DNA from: an uncultured Verrucomicrobiota bacterium
Lineage (GTDB): Bacteria > Verrucomicrobiota > Verrucomicrobiia > Opitutales > Opitutaceae
Length of the DNA: 37,206 nucleotides
Reading direction: 5' to 3'
NCBI GenBank assembly: GCA_913058185.1
Contig: CAJXQX010000037.1
Location: 1-37,206, forward strand
The notes under the pieces are model-generated. The model saw only the letters and a list, made by a program, of their open reading frames with translations. It ran no database searches and was not told the origin of the DNA. A program made the translations under genes and the position numbers. Positions 7,849 through 16,483 of this stretch are shown one piece after another. Within the stretch, counting starts at the first letter, position 1; each line of letters opens with the position of its first letter.

Positions 7849-8823
7849 TTAACCACCACCACCACCGCGTGAATTTCTACCGCCTGCCCGAGAACCATCA
7901 CCGTCAGAACGCATCGCTTCAGCCAATTTTTGGCCTGCTTGTTGTTCTGCTTGAAGATCTTGCAATGATTGAAGCTGTCCGCCTGAGAGAACTCCCGAAG
8001 CGCGGGAGATCGCTTCGTCGGTGATTGAAACCCCGCCACCACCGAACTGTGAATCTCCGCCGCGACCGCGATTTTGGGCAGGCGCGGTATCGGCAAGAAT
8101 GGTCGTTAATGCTTGGGCCTGGGTCGAATTAAGAGGCGTCGAAGAGTAGCTTAACCGGGATTCGAACTGGCCAACTATGGCGCGTTGCTGCCCGGTTTGC
8201 TCGTAGTTTTGCAGGGTATCGAAGCCCGATTGCCCGATCGCCGCCGTAATGTCGGTATCAATTTCGGCCTGCGTTTGTTGCATGAGAGCACGGATTTCAT
8301 CGCGATCCTCACGTCCGAATCCTTCCTCGCGGGCAGCCGTGAAGACGTCACGGGCGGTATTCTGTTTTTCCACCAACAGATCCTGCAGCCGGGCCAGCGT
8401 AGCGGGGGGGAGGTCTAGTTGGGCGAAAAGATCGGCGTAGGTGCGATCGAGCCGGGAGCGCTGCTGTAAACTCAGGGCTTCAGCATATTCCGGGTCGGCC
8501 ATGATGGCGGCAATCCGTTCCCCCATATCCCGTCGGCCACGGTCGCCACCGCGTTCCTGACGGCGTTCTTCGGGTTCTTCGGCGGATTCCTCCTCGGCTT
8601 TCGCTGACGCTTTGACCGGTGCGGCGGTTGCCTCCTTCGGTTCGGCTCGAATATCCGTAATCCGTGATGAGCGATCGGCGGTTAGATCGATTGGTTTGGC
8701 CTGTTCGGCGGCGAGGCGTGCGGCCAATTCCTCAGCACGTTGATAATGGTGATAGGCGAAGCCGGCTGCGGTGATGGTGGTGACGCCAAGGATGACGATA
8801 GCCGCTAATCGAGGTTGGGACAT
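7849..8823 (-). CDS. Membrane-anchored hypothetical protein, charged middle, Gly-rich tail
   Basis: I do not recognise a named family. From the ATG at 8823 (MSQPRLAAIVILGV) the protein has 324 residues; the ATG at 8877 would put 18 residues before the membrane helix. Residues 6-24 form one hydrophobic segment, with most of the protein probably in the periplasm. Next comes an Ala/Glu/Arg-rich low-complexity stretch (about 55-100), then a helical region of about 180 residues with many Gln, Arg, Asp and Glu (IMADPEYAEALSLQQRSRLD, YADLFAQLDLPP), and a Gly/Arg/Ser tail ending in five Gly. The helical middle recalls Spy/LTXXQ-type periplasmic proteins in composition only, so I assign no function. 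It lies 146 bases upstream of fba and is probably transcribed separately. Confidence 0.7.
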   Translation of the reverse strand: MSQPRLAAIVILGVTTITAAGFAYHHYQRAEELAARLAAEQAKPIDLTADRSSRITDIRAEPKEATAAPVKASAKAEEESAEEPEERRQERGGDRGRRDMGERIAAIMADPEYAEALSLQQRSRLDRTYADLFAQLDLPPATLARLQDLLVEKQNTARDVFTAAREEGFGREDRDEIRALMQQTQAEIDTDITAAIGQSGFDTLQNYEQTGQQRAIVGQFESRLSYSSTPLNSTQAQALTTILADTAPAQNRGRGGDSQFGGGGVSITDEAISRASGVLSGGQLQSLQDLQAEQQAGQKLAEAMRSDGDGSRAGGRNSRGGGGG

Positions 8824-9082
8824 AGGGGTAAAGACGGCACAGTTGAGGAAAGGTTTCAACGCATTGAGCGAAATCATCCAAAGTACACTCGATCGAGGGG
8901 CGGACAGGCATCCTAGGTTTTAGGGAAGGGCGTGCTCGGCGAGCGAGCCGGCGATGGAGTTGTTGTTGAGTCGGATGAAACCGACGGTCTCGGCGAGACC
9001 GTCCTGCTTTGCCGGATCAATGCAACTGCTGTCAGTCAGGTCTTTTCTCGAGTGCCTGTGCTTGTTCTCACGGACGATCTCT
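8824..9082. other. Intergenic stretch without a recognisable gene
   Basis: The region between the hypothetical protein start and the hairpin repeats holds no recognisable gene. A 62-codon plus-strand ORF (8932-9120) runs into the large inverted repeat, has no recognisable features and is not annotated. Confidence 0.5.
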
Positions 9083-9117
9083 CAAATAAGTGTCACTTAG
9101 GAAGTGACACTTATTTG
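9083..9117. repeat. Long near-perfect inverted repeat (hairpin)
   Basis: A 16-base arm (9083-9098, CAAATAAGTGTCACTT) is followed by a 3-base loop AGG and its exact complement (9102-9117). The core AAGTGACACTT is itself partly palindromic. There is no long U-run on either side beyond the arm's own TTATTTG, so it is not a standard terminator. It could be a mobile REP-like unit or an operator. It lies upstream of the composite hairpin repeat at 9179-9366. Confidence 0.85.
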
Positions 9118-9178
9118 TAAGAAGTTATATAATAGGTAAATACATTCACTCCGAATCTGAGAATTAATCCCCCAAAAT

Positions 9179-9366
9179 GACTCCCGATTTAGGTCAGTTC
9201 TGCGGGACGAATCCTGGGGATTCGCATCAATTCTGATGCTCACCTTATTCCCGCCTACCGAGGCGGGAATTGTGATTCAAATCGCCCAGAGGACTCCCGA
9301 TTTGAATCATCCCTGCGGGACGAATCCCTATGGATTCGCCATGTTTCCGCCTATCTAGGCGGAAAC
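9179..9366. repeat. Two diverged copies of a multi-hairpin repeat (REP/REPIN-like)
   Basis: Copy A (9179-9270) and copy B (9292-9366) share the order GACTCCCGATTT, TGCGGGACGAATCC, GGATTCGC and a final hairpin around CCGCCT/AGGCGG. The final hairpins are perfect 10-base stems: 9247-9256 with 9261-9270 (ATTCCCGCCT/AGGCGGGAAT) and 9343-9352 with 9357-9366 (GTTTCCGCCT/AGGCGGAAAC). They differ at two stem positions with matching changes in both arms. A further 12-base inverted repeat links the copies (9273-9284 with 9298-9309). Smaller stems are CGAATCC/GGATTCG in both copies and GCATCA/TGATGC in copy A. The last hairpin contains the stop codon of the topoisomerase gene. Such paired palindromes are typical of REP/BIME elements spread by RAYT transposases, but none is seen here. 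Confidence 0.8.
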
Positions 9367-12146
9367 TCAAAGTCGGCTTTGGTCTTGGTTTTGGAAAGAA
9401 CCAGATGGGCGTTGAATTTTGAGCCTCGTTTGGAAACGAAATCTTCGATCAGGGCGGTCTTGCCTTCGCCTACCAGAGCGGTGGCTTCGTCGAGCTGGAT
9501 ATCGCGCTCGCACAGTTTCTTTTTCAGTTCGAAAACGATGCGGGGTTCGTTTTCAGCACCGGAAGGTTTGGTCACAAGCCATGAGGTTTTGGTCTCGTAA
9601 AACTGGGCTTCATCTCCGAATTGCGCTGCCGTGCCGATCAAGGTCGACTTCTTGGCGTCGAACTTCTTCGGCTCGCGTTTCTTGGCTCCGGCCTTCGCTT
9701 CGCGGGGAGGGAATTCCCAGCGCACGCGGTTACCGCTCTTCAACAAAAAGGCGTCAAATGGGCGACCACGCTTCGAAATGAAGCCCTTGATGAGCTCCGA
9801 CTTACCGGTTTCGACCATTTGGATGGCTTGCTCGCGAGTGACCTCTTTTTGGCACATCAGGCGACCAACGCGGAATGTCCGGGTGTAGTCTTCGCCTTCT
9901 TTTTTACGCAGCACGTAATTGGTGGAATCTTCGCAAAGGTCTTCGCCGGTCTTTGGATCGGTCCAAATCGGATCCAGCTTACCAAGATCCTCGTCGTCAT
10001 CGCCGAAATCGAGGGACACCTTGCGGATTCCTTTATCGTCAGCGGCGGCAAGTTTGAGCTTGGCGGGAAAGTGTTTGCCGGACCGGGCAGAAACAAAGCC
10101 ATCGATCGGTCCGATTTCGCCAGCAGAGACGAGTTCTTTGATTTCCGTTTCTTCCATCCGGCGGCCACTGGTCACCTTGTAAACCGTGAGCATGCCATCG
10201 GCCGAGCGGTAGGCTCGGAGCGTTTCGGTCATCGCCTGGTTGTCGGTCGGGGAAATGATTTCGGTCAAGCGGGTCTCGCCTTCCTCTTCATTGAAACTCT
10301 TGGTCCGCTCGATGATTCCCGTGATCTCCTTAGTGACCTCGGCCATGAAATCGGATCGATCGTAGCGATTGAATTCCATCTCCCGGAGTTTAAATTCCCA
10401 CTCGCCCGTCATATCAGGCTTGGTCAGCGCATCGGCTTCGACCGCGTGGAGGAATTCTAACAACTGTTCCGCTTTGGCGGTGGGGTGGATTTCACGCTCT
10501 TGGCGCTCTAGGTATTTCTGGTTGATCAGCCCGTCGATGGTGTCAGCGCGAGTCGCGGGGGTGCCGAGACCGCGTTCTTTCATCGCGTCGGCGAGCTCAT
10601 CAGAATCTACCAGCTTGCCGGCCGTTTCCATGGCGGAGAGCAACGTGGCTTCCGTGTAGCGGGCGGGTGGTTTGGTGAATTCGGCGAGGAGCGTGGCTTC
10701 CAGGGTCTTGGCGTCTTCACCTGCTGCAATGGCGGGGAGAGTCTTGTCCTTGCTGTTGCCGGGATTCGCGACGGCTGCATCTGAGGAGTCACGTCCGTAA
10801 ACGGCGAGCCAACCTGGGGCCGTGAGGATCTTACCGTCGGTCTTAAAGCGATGCTCGTCAGCGACGGTCGATATCCGCGTGGTCACATCAAATTGGGCCA
10901 CCGGGTAAAAGGCCGCTACAAACCGGCGCGCGATCATGTCGTAAACCTTGGCTTCCAGGTCGCCCAATTTCTTAGGTTCTGTGGTGGTGGGAATAATCGC
11001 GAAGTGATCGGAAATTTGGGCGTTGTTGAAGATCCGCTTGTTTGGTTTCAACCAACCTGAATCCAATAGCTTCGTCGCATGCTCGCTGAGGTCGCCCGTC
11101 AGGTTCTGCAGGGTCTCTTTACAAGTTGGAATGTAATCCTCCGGCAATGCGCGGGAATCGGTTCGAGGATAAGTGATGACCTTGTGGCGCTCGTAAAGGG
11201 CCTGAGCAATTTGCAGGGTCCGACGGGCCGAGATGCCGTAACGGTTGTTGGCCTCGCGCTGCAGGGTAGTGAGGTCGTAGAGGCGGGGAGAGATTTGAGT
11301 CGTAGCCTTCTTTTCCTCGGTGACGATTGCAGGGGGCTGGCCTTGGCAGGCGGTAACGACGGCCGTTGCGGAGGCTTCATCCCACATGCGATCAATTCGA
11401 TCGTGCTGGTCAGCCTTGCTGAATTTGGGCCGTTGGTAGGTGCCTTCGTAGCTTCCGCCCGTCACGCCAAACTGGGCGGTAACCCGCCAGAAGTCGCGGG
11501 ACTTGAATTTGCGGATCCCCAACTCACGGACGACGATCAGCGCGAGGGTAGGCGTTTGGACGCGGCCGACGGAGGCCACGTTTCCAGCGCGGGAGCCAAA
11601 CATACGCTTGGTCAAGGCCCGGGTGCCATTGATGCCGATCAGCCAATCACTCTCGGAACGGCAGCGAGCGGCGTCGGCGAGACCGGCCATTTGATCACCT
11701 TCGCGGAGATTCTCGAAGGCCTTTTGGATACCGCCGGTGGTCATCGTCTGCATCCAAGCGCGTTTTACGGGCAGCTTGGACTTGGTGAGTTGATAGAGGT
11801 AGGCGAAAATCAGTTCACCTTCGCGACCGGCATCACAGGCATTGATGACCTGATCGATATCTTTCCGCTTCAGTTGTTTTTTGAGAATCTTCAGCTTGTC
11901 CTCGGAAGACTTGATCGGTTTGAGCCCAAATTTCTTCGGGATGATGGGCAGCATCTCGAGGCGCCAGTAACCGTATTTCTTCTTATCTATATCCTCCGGC
12001 ATCTCGAGCTCCACGACGTGGCCCACGGCGGAACTGATCACATATTCGTCGTTCTCATAAACGTCGCCTTTCTTGGGGACGCGGCCGAGGGATTTGGCCA
12101 AATCGGTGGCCACACTAGGTTTCTCGGCAATGATGAGTGATTTCAT
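9351..12146 (-). CDS. topB: Type IA DNA topoisomerase (topoisomerase III-like) with C-terminal repeats
   Basis: This 931-residue enzyme relaxes or decatenates DNA by passing strands through a transient single-strand break. The Toprim domain begins with KSLIIAEKPSVA (Lys9 region) and has ACDAGREGE near residue 105. The catalytic tyrosine is Tyr326 in VITYPRTDSRALP. IGINGTRALTKRM and SVGRVQTPTL are further core motifs. The C-terminal 300 residues carry three repeats ending near GKHFPAKLKL, RGRPFDAFLL and RGSKFNAHLV, two of them followed by EFPPR; these match Topo_C_Rpt-type modules. I chose the ATG at 12146 because the 24 extra residues of the longer ORF precede the conserved MKSLIIAEKPS. The terminal EFPPR and stop codon lie inside a 10-base hairpin of the downstream repeat. 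TopB versus TopA naming is by the TopB-like spacing of the core. Confidence 0.93.
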   Translation of the reverse strand: MKSLIIAEKPSVATDLAKSLGRVPKKGDVYENDEYVISSAVGHVVELEMPEDIDKKKYGYWRLEMLPIIPKKFGLKPIKSSEDKLKILKKQLKRKDIDQVINACDAGREGELIFAYLYQLTKSKLPVKRAWMQTMTTGGIQKAFENLREGDQMAGLADAARCRSESDWLIGINGTRALTKRMFGSRAGNVASVGRVQTPTLALIVVRELGIRKFKSRDFWRVTAQFGVTGGSYEGTYQRPKFSKADQHDRIDRMWDEASATAVVTACQGQPPAIVTEEKKATTQISPRLYDLTTLQREANNRYGISARRTLQIAQALYERHKVITYPRTDSRALPEDYIPTCKETLQNLTGDLSEHATKLLDSGWLKPNKRIFNNAQISDHFAIIPTTTEPKKLGDLEAKVYDMIARRFVAAFYPVAQFDVTTRISTVADEHRFKTDGKILTAPGWLAVYGRDSSDAAVANPGNSKDKTLPAIAAGEDAKTLEATLLAEFTKPPARYTEATLLSAMETAGKLVDSDELADAMKERGLGTPATRADTIDGLINQKYLERQEREIHPTAKAEQLLEFLHAVEADALTKPDMTGEWEFKLREMEFNRYDRSDFMAEVTKEITGIIERTKSFNEEEGETRLTEIISPTDNQAMTETLRAYRSADGMLTVYKVTSGRRMEETEIKELVSAGEIGPIDGFVSARSGKHFPAKLKLAAADDKGIRKVSLDFGDDDEDLGKLDPIWTDPKTGEDLCEDSTNYVLRKKEGEDYTRTFRVGRLMCQKEVTREQAIQMVETGKSELIKGFISKRGRPFDAFLLKSGNRVRWEFPPREAKAGAKKREPKKFDAKKSTLIGTAAQFGDEAQFYETKTSWLVTKPSGAENEPRIVFELKKKLCERDIQLDEATALVGEGKTALIEDFVSKRGSKFNAHLVLSKTKTKADFEFPPR

Positions 12147-12216
12147 AAATGGGGGGATAAAGAAAGTGAGCGGTAAGGGACCCGCTACCGAAATATCAAG
12201 GCTTACTTTAAAATAC

Positions 12217-12244
12217 AAAAAGCGGGCGGACTAAAGTCCGCCCG
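12217..12244 (-). terminator. Intrinsic terminator after the class V aminotransferase
   Basis: The perfect 10-base stem 12223-12232 with 12235-12244 (CGGGCGGACT/AGTCCGCCCG) is followed on the minus strand by a U-run (A at 12217-12221). It sits 28 bases past the aminotransferase stop and upstream of the topoisomerase start, so it separates the two transcripts. Confidence 0.88.
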
Positions 12245-12272
12245 AATTCGCAGGGTCAAATAGATCACAAAA

Positions 12273-13361
12273 TCAGCCCGAAATAACCGGGGTTTTAGCC
12301 ATGACAGCCACGACGGCATCAAGCATTTCGATGATGGTTTCATCGGTTTCGTCACCCATGTTGGAAATCCGGAAGGTCTTTCCTTTGATTTTACCGTATC
12401 CTCCGTCGATCACCATGGCGTGCTCGGCTTTGAGCACTTTGTTCAACGCACCGATGTCGAGGTTTCGGGTGTTGGCAAAACAGTTGAGCGACCGCGAGCC
12501 GTTCTCTTCGGCCGGGAAGAGCTCAAAGCCCTGAGCCTTGATGGTGTCGCGAACGAGGTTATTGAGCCGCAAATGACGGGCGTGGCGGTTAGCGACACCC
12601 TCAGCGTTGATATCCTCGAGCTTCGAGCGAAGGGCGTAGATGTGCGGGATATTAGGCGTGCTGGGCGTCATGCCCTTCTCGTGGTTCTTAAGAAACTCGA
12701 TAAGATCGAAGTAGTATCCGCGGTTCGGGACGGTTTTGGCCTTCTCTAGGGCACGTTCAGAAACGGAGCACAGCGAGAGTCCGGGAGGAAGGGCGAGGGC
12801 CTTCTGCGAACCGGTGATCATGATATCGATACCGAGTTCATCCTTCGGGATGGCCACCGCACTGAAGGAACTGACGGTATCGACCAGCGAAATAACCTCG
12901 GGAAACTCGCGAATGACAGCCATCAGAGCCGGCAAATCACTCATGCAGCCGCAGGAGGTTTCGTTGTGGATGAGCGTGATCGCATCGTATTGGCCCGTGG
13001 CGAGTTCAGCGCGGACGGCTTCAGGGTCGACAGGTTGGCCCCAATCGAATTTCAGCGGAGTCGCATCGATACCGTTCCGGTTGGCGACATCGTGCCACTT
13101 GTCAGAAAAGGCGCCATTCATGCAGTTGAGCACCTTCTTGGTGCACACGTTACGGAGGGCACCCTCCATGATGCCCCAGGCACTGGAAGTAGAGAGAAAG
13201 ACCGGGTCTTTGGTTTCGAACAGCGCCTGCAAACCCGGTTGGACGGATTGGTAGAGGGCGACGAAATCGGGACTGCGGTGCCCGATAGGCGCCGAAGTCA
13301 GGGCTTTCATGGTTTTGGCCGACACAGCGATCGGACCAGGGATGAACAGTTTGTAGCTCAT
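12273..13361 (-). CDS. Class V PLP aminotransferase (serine/alanine-glyoxylate or phosphoserine aminotransferase type)
   Basis: This 362-residue fold-type I enzyme starts with LFIPGPIAVSAKTMKAL and GHRSPDF, the opening of the serine-pyruvate/alanine-glyoxylate aminotransferase group (PucG/AGXT-like). HNETSCG precedes the cofactor Asp in SLVDTVSSFSAV, and TGSQKALALPPGLS supplies the Schiff-base lysine. In several bacteria and archaea this type acts as phosphoserine aminotransferase in serine synthesis; the phrases NRGYYFDLIEFLKN and TPSTPNIPHIYAL would fit that, but the substrate cannot be settled by eye. No serA or serB is nearby. It is followed by its own terminator, and panD lies 49 bases upstream on the same strand. 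Confidence 0.88.
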   Translation of the reverse strand: MSYKLFIPGPIAVSAKTMKALTSAPIGHRSPDFVALYQSVQPGLQALFETKDPVFLSTSSAWGIMEGALRNVCTKKVLNCMNGAFSDKWHDVANRNGIDATPLKFDWGQPVDPEAVRAELATGQYDAITLIHNETSCGCMSDLPALMAVIREFPEVISLVDTVSSFSAVAIPKDELGIDIMITGSQKALALPPGLSLCSVSERALEKAKTVPNRGYYFDLIEFLKNHEKGMTPSTPNIPHIYALRSKLEDINAEGVANRHARHLRLNNLVRDTIKAQGFELFPAEENGSRSLNCFANTRNLDIGALNKVLKAEHAMVIDGGYGKIKGKTFRISNMGDETDETIIEMLDAVVAVMAKTPVISG

Positions 13362-13410
13362 AATAGTGTGAAGAGGTTCGAAAGGACGGGGAGTCGGTTG
13401 GGGGAGTGGA

Positions 13411-13776
13411 TCAGGCCGCCGGGCGTTTGATGATGCGGGTATTGGATTTTCCGAGGAGGAGCACCTTGGGCTGCCAACCTTCGGCGTCAGCTGCCTCGAC
13501 CCGAGCGAAGGCCATGATGGTCAACAGGTCGCCCTTGGCCCCGAGATGAGCCGTCGCGCCGTTGAGGGAGATGGTTTTTGACCCAGCCGGTGCCTCGATG
13601 GCGTAGGTCTCGAAACGCTCACCATTGGCCATATTTCCCACTAGAATCTTCTCGTAGGGGCAAATTCCAACCATCGCCATGAATTCAACGTCGATCGCCA
13701 GGGACCCTTCATAGTGCAAGGAAAGGTCGGTGACTTCGGCCCGATGGATCTTTGACTTGAGTAGATTGAGTTGCAT
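13411..13776 (-). CDS. panD: Aspartate 1-decarboxylase proenzyme
   Basis: The 121-residue pyruvoyl enzyme makes beta-alanine from aspartate for pantothenate and CoA synthesis. [18 protein letters not shown] matches the family N-terminus. YEGSLAID places the self-cleavage site exactly at Gly24-Ser25; Ser25 becomes the pyruvoyl group. Tyr58-region YAIEAPAGS and [17 protein letters not shown] are also conserved. The ATG at 13776 gives this register; the longer ORF from 13812 would add 12 unrelated residues. Length is normal for the family. It is divergent from lpxK with an 82-base gap and probably cotranscribed with the downstream aminotransferase. Confidence 0.95.
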   Translation of the reverse strand: MQLNLLKSKIHRAEVTDLSLHYEGSLAIDVEFMAMVGICPYEKILVGNMANGERFETYAIEAPAGSKTISLNGATAHLGAKGDLLTIMAFARVEAADAEGWQPKVLLLGKSNTRIIKRPAA

Positions 13777-13858
13777 GCAGCCGTGGCGATAGAGATAGAG
13801 AACCGCGAACAAAGCGTTTTCGGTTACGCCTCGTCAACCGCCTATTGCCCGAATCCCT

Positions 13859-15061
13859 ATGTCCAGCCCTTGGCTCAAACAAAAGTTCACCGACTTTGAA
13901 CAATTCGCCATCGATGTCGTTTATGGACGTCGAGACGACTTGCCGGCGGTGATTTTTGCCGGGTTTCTACAGGCGCTGTCGTATCTCTTTACCGGAATCG
14001 TTAAGCTACGTTGGCTGCTTTATCGCAACCGCGTGTTGCACGACCAACATCTCGGTTGCCTCGTCGTGGTGGTCGGAAATCTGACGGTGGGTGGGACTGG
14101 CAAAACTCCGGTGGTGGAAAAGTTTGCCCGAGCACTGCGTGATCAAGGTCGTCGCGTCGCCATTCTCAGTCGTGGCTATAAGAGTAAAGCGCCCCCCATG
14201 TGGAAGAAATGGTGGTATTGGCTCTCTCACACGGCTGAGCCTCCGCCCCGAATCGTTTCCAATGGCGAAGAGGTGCTGCTCGATAGTGAACAGGCCGGAG
14301 ACGAACCTTACATGTTGGCCCGAAACCTTCCGGGAGTCATGGTGCTCGTGGACAAAAATCGCGTAAAAGCCGGAGCTTACGCGATCAAGCAGTTCGGTTG
14401 CGACACGCTGATCTTGGATGATGGCTTCCAATACTTGCCGCTTAAGGGCCGCCTCAATCTGCTTCTGGTCGATAAAACCAACCCCTTTGGGAACGGATTT
14501 CTGTTACCTCGCGGGATTTTGCGTGAGCCCATCTCCCATCTCAAACGCGCCAGTTACGTTTTCCTGACCAAAAGCAACGGCGAGCGGGACGTGGAACTGG
14601 AGGATCTGATCCAACAGCACAATCCGGGAGTCGACGTGATCGAATGCTCTCACCAGCCCCAGTATCTCCAAAAGCTCGGCGAGCCGCCTGAGACTGCGGA
14701 AACACGTCTACCACTCGAGTTTCTCGAGGGGAAACGAGTCGGAGCATTTAGCGGTATCGCGACGCCGGAGAGTTTTGAAAAATTCATCCGCGATCTCGGT
14801 GCTGACATCACCTTCGCTCGACGGTTTTTGGATCACTACCGCTTTGAACCCGCTGATTTTGTCGATATCTTCAGCGCGGGATTGGAGCACAAGGTCGACA
14901 TGATCGTGACGACGGAAAAGGACGCCGTTCGGATCGATTCCGACCTGCCATGTCCGGTTCCGATCTATTACCTACGGCTGGAAATCGCCATAATCAGTGG
15001 CGAAGACGATTTTGATGCCGCGGTGGCGCGGCTGTGTTTTGACGAAATGCGCCCGCGATAA
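13859..15061 (+). CDS. lpxK: Tetraacyldisaccharide 4'-kinase
   Basis: LpxK phosphorylates the 4' position of the lipid A disaccharide at the inner membrane, so the organism should make lipid A. The 400-residue protein has a hydrophobic N-terminal segment (about 28-50), a P-loop [13 protein letters not shown] at 73-84, [27 protein letters not shown], the conserved LILDDGFQY, and [18 protein letters not shown]-terminal features include [13 protein letters not shown] and [10 protein letters not shown] 20-odd residue Trp-rich insertion (KKWWYWLS) follows the RGYK motif. No other lpx gene is nearby, so regulation and substrate supply come from elsewhere. Confidence 0.95.
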   Translation: MSSPWLKQKFTDFEQFAIDVVYGRRDDLPAVIFAGFLQALSYLFTGIVKLRWLLYRNRVLHDQHLGCLVVVVGNLTVGGTGKTPVVEKFARALRDQGRRVAILSRGYKSKAPPMWKKWWYWLSHTAEPPPRIVSNGEEVLLDSEQAGDEPYMLARNLPGVMVLVDKNRVKAGAYAIKQFGCDTLILDDGFQYLPLKGRLNLLLVDKTNPFGNGFLLPRGILREPISHLKRASYVFLTKSNGERDVELEDLIQQHNPGVDVIECSHQPQYLQKLGEPPETAETRLPLEFLEGKRVGAFSGIATPESFEKFIRDLGADITFARRFLDHYRFEPADFVDIFSAGLEHKVDMIVTTEKDAVRIDSDLPCPVPIYYLRLEIAIISGEDDFDAAVARLCFDEMRPR

Positions 15062-15143
15062 GCGGCAGGGGAATAGGATCAAGTCGTGACTAAATTGCGG
15101 TCGCAATGCGTCTACGACCCGACCCCGGCGGGCCGCTGGCTCG

Positions 15144-15314
15144 TTTCTTGTTACTTGATACCTGTACCTGCTACTTGAAACTTCACGCGGAACGCGTGCG
15201 GAGTGCCTCAGAAAGTCCGATTGTGGCTCTTGTTACTTGATACCTGCTACTTGTTACTTCTGCGCAGCAGTTTGATACTTGGAACTTGATCCTTGGAACT
15301 TCGCGCGATGCGCG
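15144..15314. repeat. Composite repeat array: ACTTG-type tandem words ending in GC palindromes
   Basis: Three units occupy most of the lpxK-aminopeptidase gap. Each has runs of words such as CTTGTTACTTGATACCTG or GATACTTGGAACTTG, ends in (G/A)AACTTC or TTACTTC, and continues into a GC-rich palindrome. The palindromes are CACGCG-GAA-CGCGTG (15184-15198), CTGCGCAG (15260-15267) and CGCGC-GAT-GCGCG (15302-15314). The words are conserved while the palindromes differ in sequence, suggesting that pairing is kept rather than letters. The region lies just before the aminopeptidase start at 15328 and would be in its leader. I know of no named family to assign it to. Confidence 0.75.
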
Positions 15315-15327
15315 CTTTAGCTTCGCC

Positions 15328-16461
15328 ATGCTAATTGATCCCCGATTCCACGACTTGGCCAAAGGCCTCATTGGATTCTCCACCAAGCTCAGCCGCGGTG
15401 AGAAGGTATTAATCGACGCCTATGACGTGCCAGACGCGATCGTCGTGGCTCTCGTTCGTGTGGCCCGCGCTCGGGGAGCGACTCCCTACGTAAACATCAA
15501 TCACGCGCGAGTCAGTCGTGAGCTACTCGTCCACAGCAAGTCTGGTGATTACGACGCTCATTCCGGAGTCGAGTTGAAGCGGATGCAGGGGATGGACGCT
15601 TACATCGCGCTGCGTGGGTCCGATAATATTTTTGAGAATTCGGACGTTCCCGCCAAACAGGTTCAGCACATGGCGAAGTCCATGAAACCCGTGCTCAACT
15701 ATCGGGTGAACAAGACCAAGTGGGTGGTGTTACGTTGGCCGACGACTGCGATGGCTCAACAAGCTGCCATGAGCACGGAAGCGTTTGAAGATTTTTATTT
15801 CCGCGTCTGCACCCTCGATTATTCCCGCATGATTCCCGGCATGCGTGCGCTGCAAAAACTGATGGAAAAGACCGATCAGGTGCACATCAAAGGCCCTGGC
15901 ACGGATCTCACTTTCTCTATCAAGGGAATCGGCGCGTGCCCTTGTGGCGGCGATCGGAATATTCCGGATGGCGAAGTTTTTTCCTGTCCGGTGAAAGACA
16001 GCGTTGAAGGCGTGCTGCAATACAACGCCCCGACGGTTTATCTCGGATCATCATTTGATAATATCCGCCTCGAATTCAGCCAAGGTAAAGTAGTGAAAGC
16101 GACGGCGGATTCACCAAAATCGACCAAGCGACTCAACGCCATCCTCGATAGCGATCCGGGCGCCCGTTACATCGGCGAGTTCGCACTCGGCTTCAATCCC
16201 CACATCCTCGAGCCCATGCGCGACATTCTCTTCGATGAGAAGATCGCGGGTTCGTTTCACTTCACCCCCGGGCAAGCCTACGCCGAATACAGCAACGGCA
16301 ATAACTCGCAGGTTCACTGGGACATGGTATGCATCCAGCGTCCCGAATACGGCGGCGGTGAAATCTACTTCGATGGAAAACTCGTGCGTAAGAATGGGCT
16401 CTTCGTGCCGAAGTCTCTCGAAAAACTGAATCCGAAATACTTGCTCGGAAAAGCGAAGTAA
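15328..16461 (+). CDS. M29-family metallo-aminopeptidase
   Basis: This 377-residue protein belongs to the AmpS/AmpT/PepS group of two-metal aminopeptidases that trim N-terminal residues from peptides in the cytoplasm. Family features are the start [18 protein letters not shown], the region around [13 protein letters not shown] with a likely metal-binding Glu, [10 protein letters not shown] with the second Glu, a His in [10 protein letters not shown] and the HWDMV segment near the C-terminus that supplies His and Asp ligands. I chose the ATG at 15328; the longer ORF from 15286 would begin inside the repeat array. The adenosine deaminase gene follows after 22 bases, so the two are likely cotranscribed. 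Confidence 0.92.
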   Translation: MLIDPRFHDLAKGLIGFSTKLSRGEKVLIDAYDVPDAIVVALVRVARARGATPYVNINHARVSRELLVHSKSGDYDAHSGVELKRMQGMDAYIALRGSDNIFENSDVPAKQVQHMAKSMKPVLNYRVNKTKWVVLRWPTTAMAQQAAMSTEAFEDFYFRVCTLDYSRMIPGMRALQKLMEKTDQVHIKGPGTDLTFSIKGIGACPCGGDRNIPDGEVFSCPVKDSVEGVLQYNAPTVYLGSSFDNIRLEFSQGKVVKATADSPKSTKRLNAILDSDPGARYIGEFALGFNPHILEPMRDILFDEKIAGSFHFTPGQAYAEYSNGNNSQVHWDMVCIQRPEYGGGEIYFDGKLVRKNGLFVPKSLEKLNPKYLLGKAK

Positions 16462-16483
16462 GTCGCTCCGGATTCTGAATCAA

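Noticed and set aside
8932-9120. 62-codon plus-strand ORF in the hairpin region
   Set aside because: It has no ribosome binding site, and its 3' end is made of the inverted repeat.
9621-10460. 279-codon plus-strand ORF
   Set aside because: It is antisense to the topoisomerase gene, without recognisable motifs.
11079-12140. 353-codon plus-strand ORF
   Set aside because: It is antisense to the topoisomerase Toprim and core region, and arises from codon bias on the opposite strand.
15144-15314. Possible CRISPR array
   Set aside because: Repeats are short, irregular and not separated by uniform spacers; no cas gene is present.
15286-15327. Upstream ATG extending the M29 aminopeptidase by 14 residues
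   Set aside because: The extension is translated repeat sequence with no counterpart in the family; the conserved N-terminus begins at 15328.
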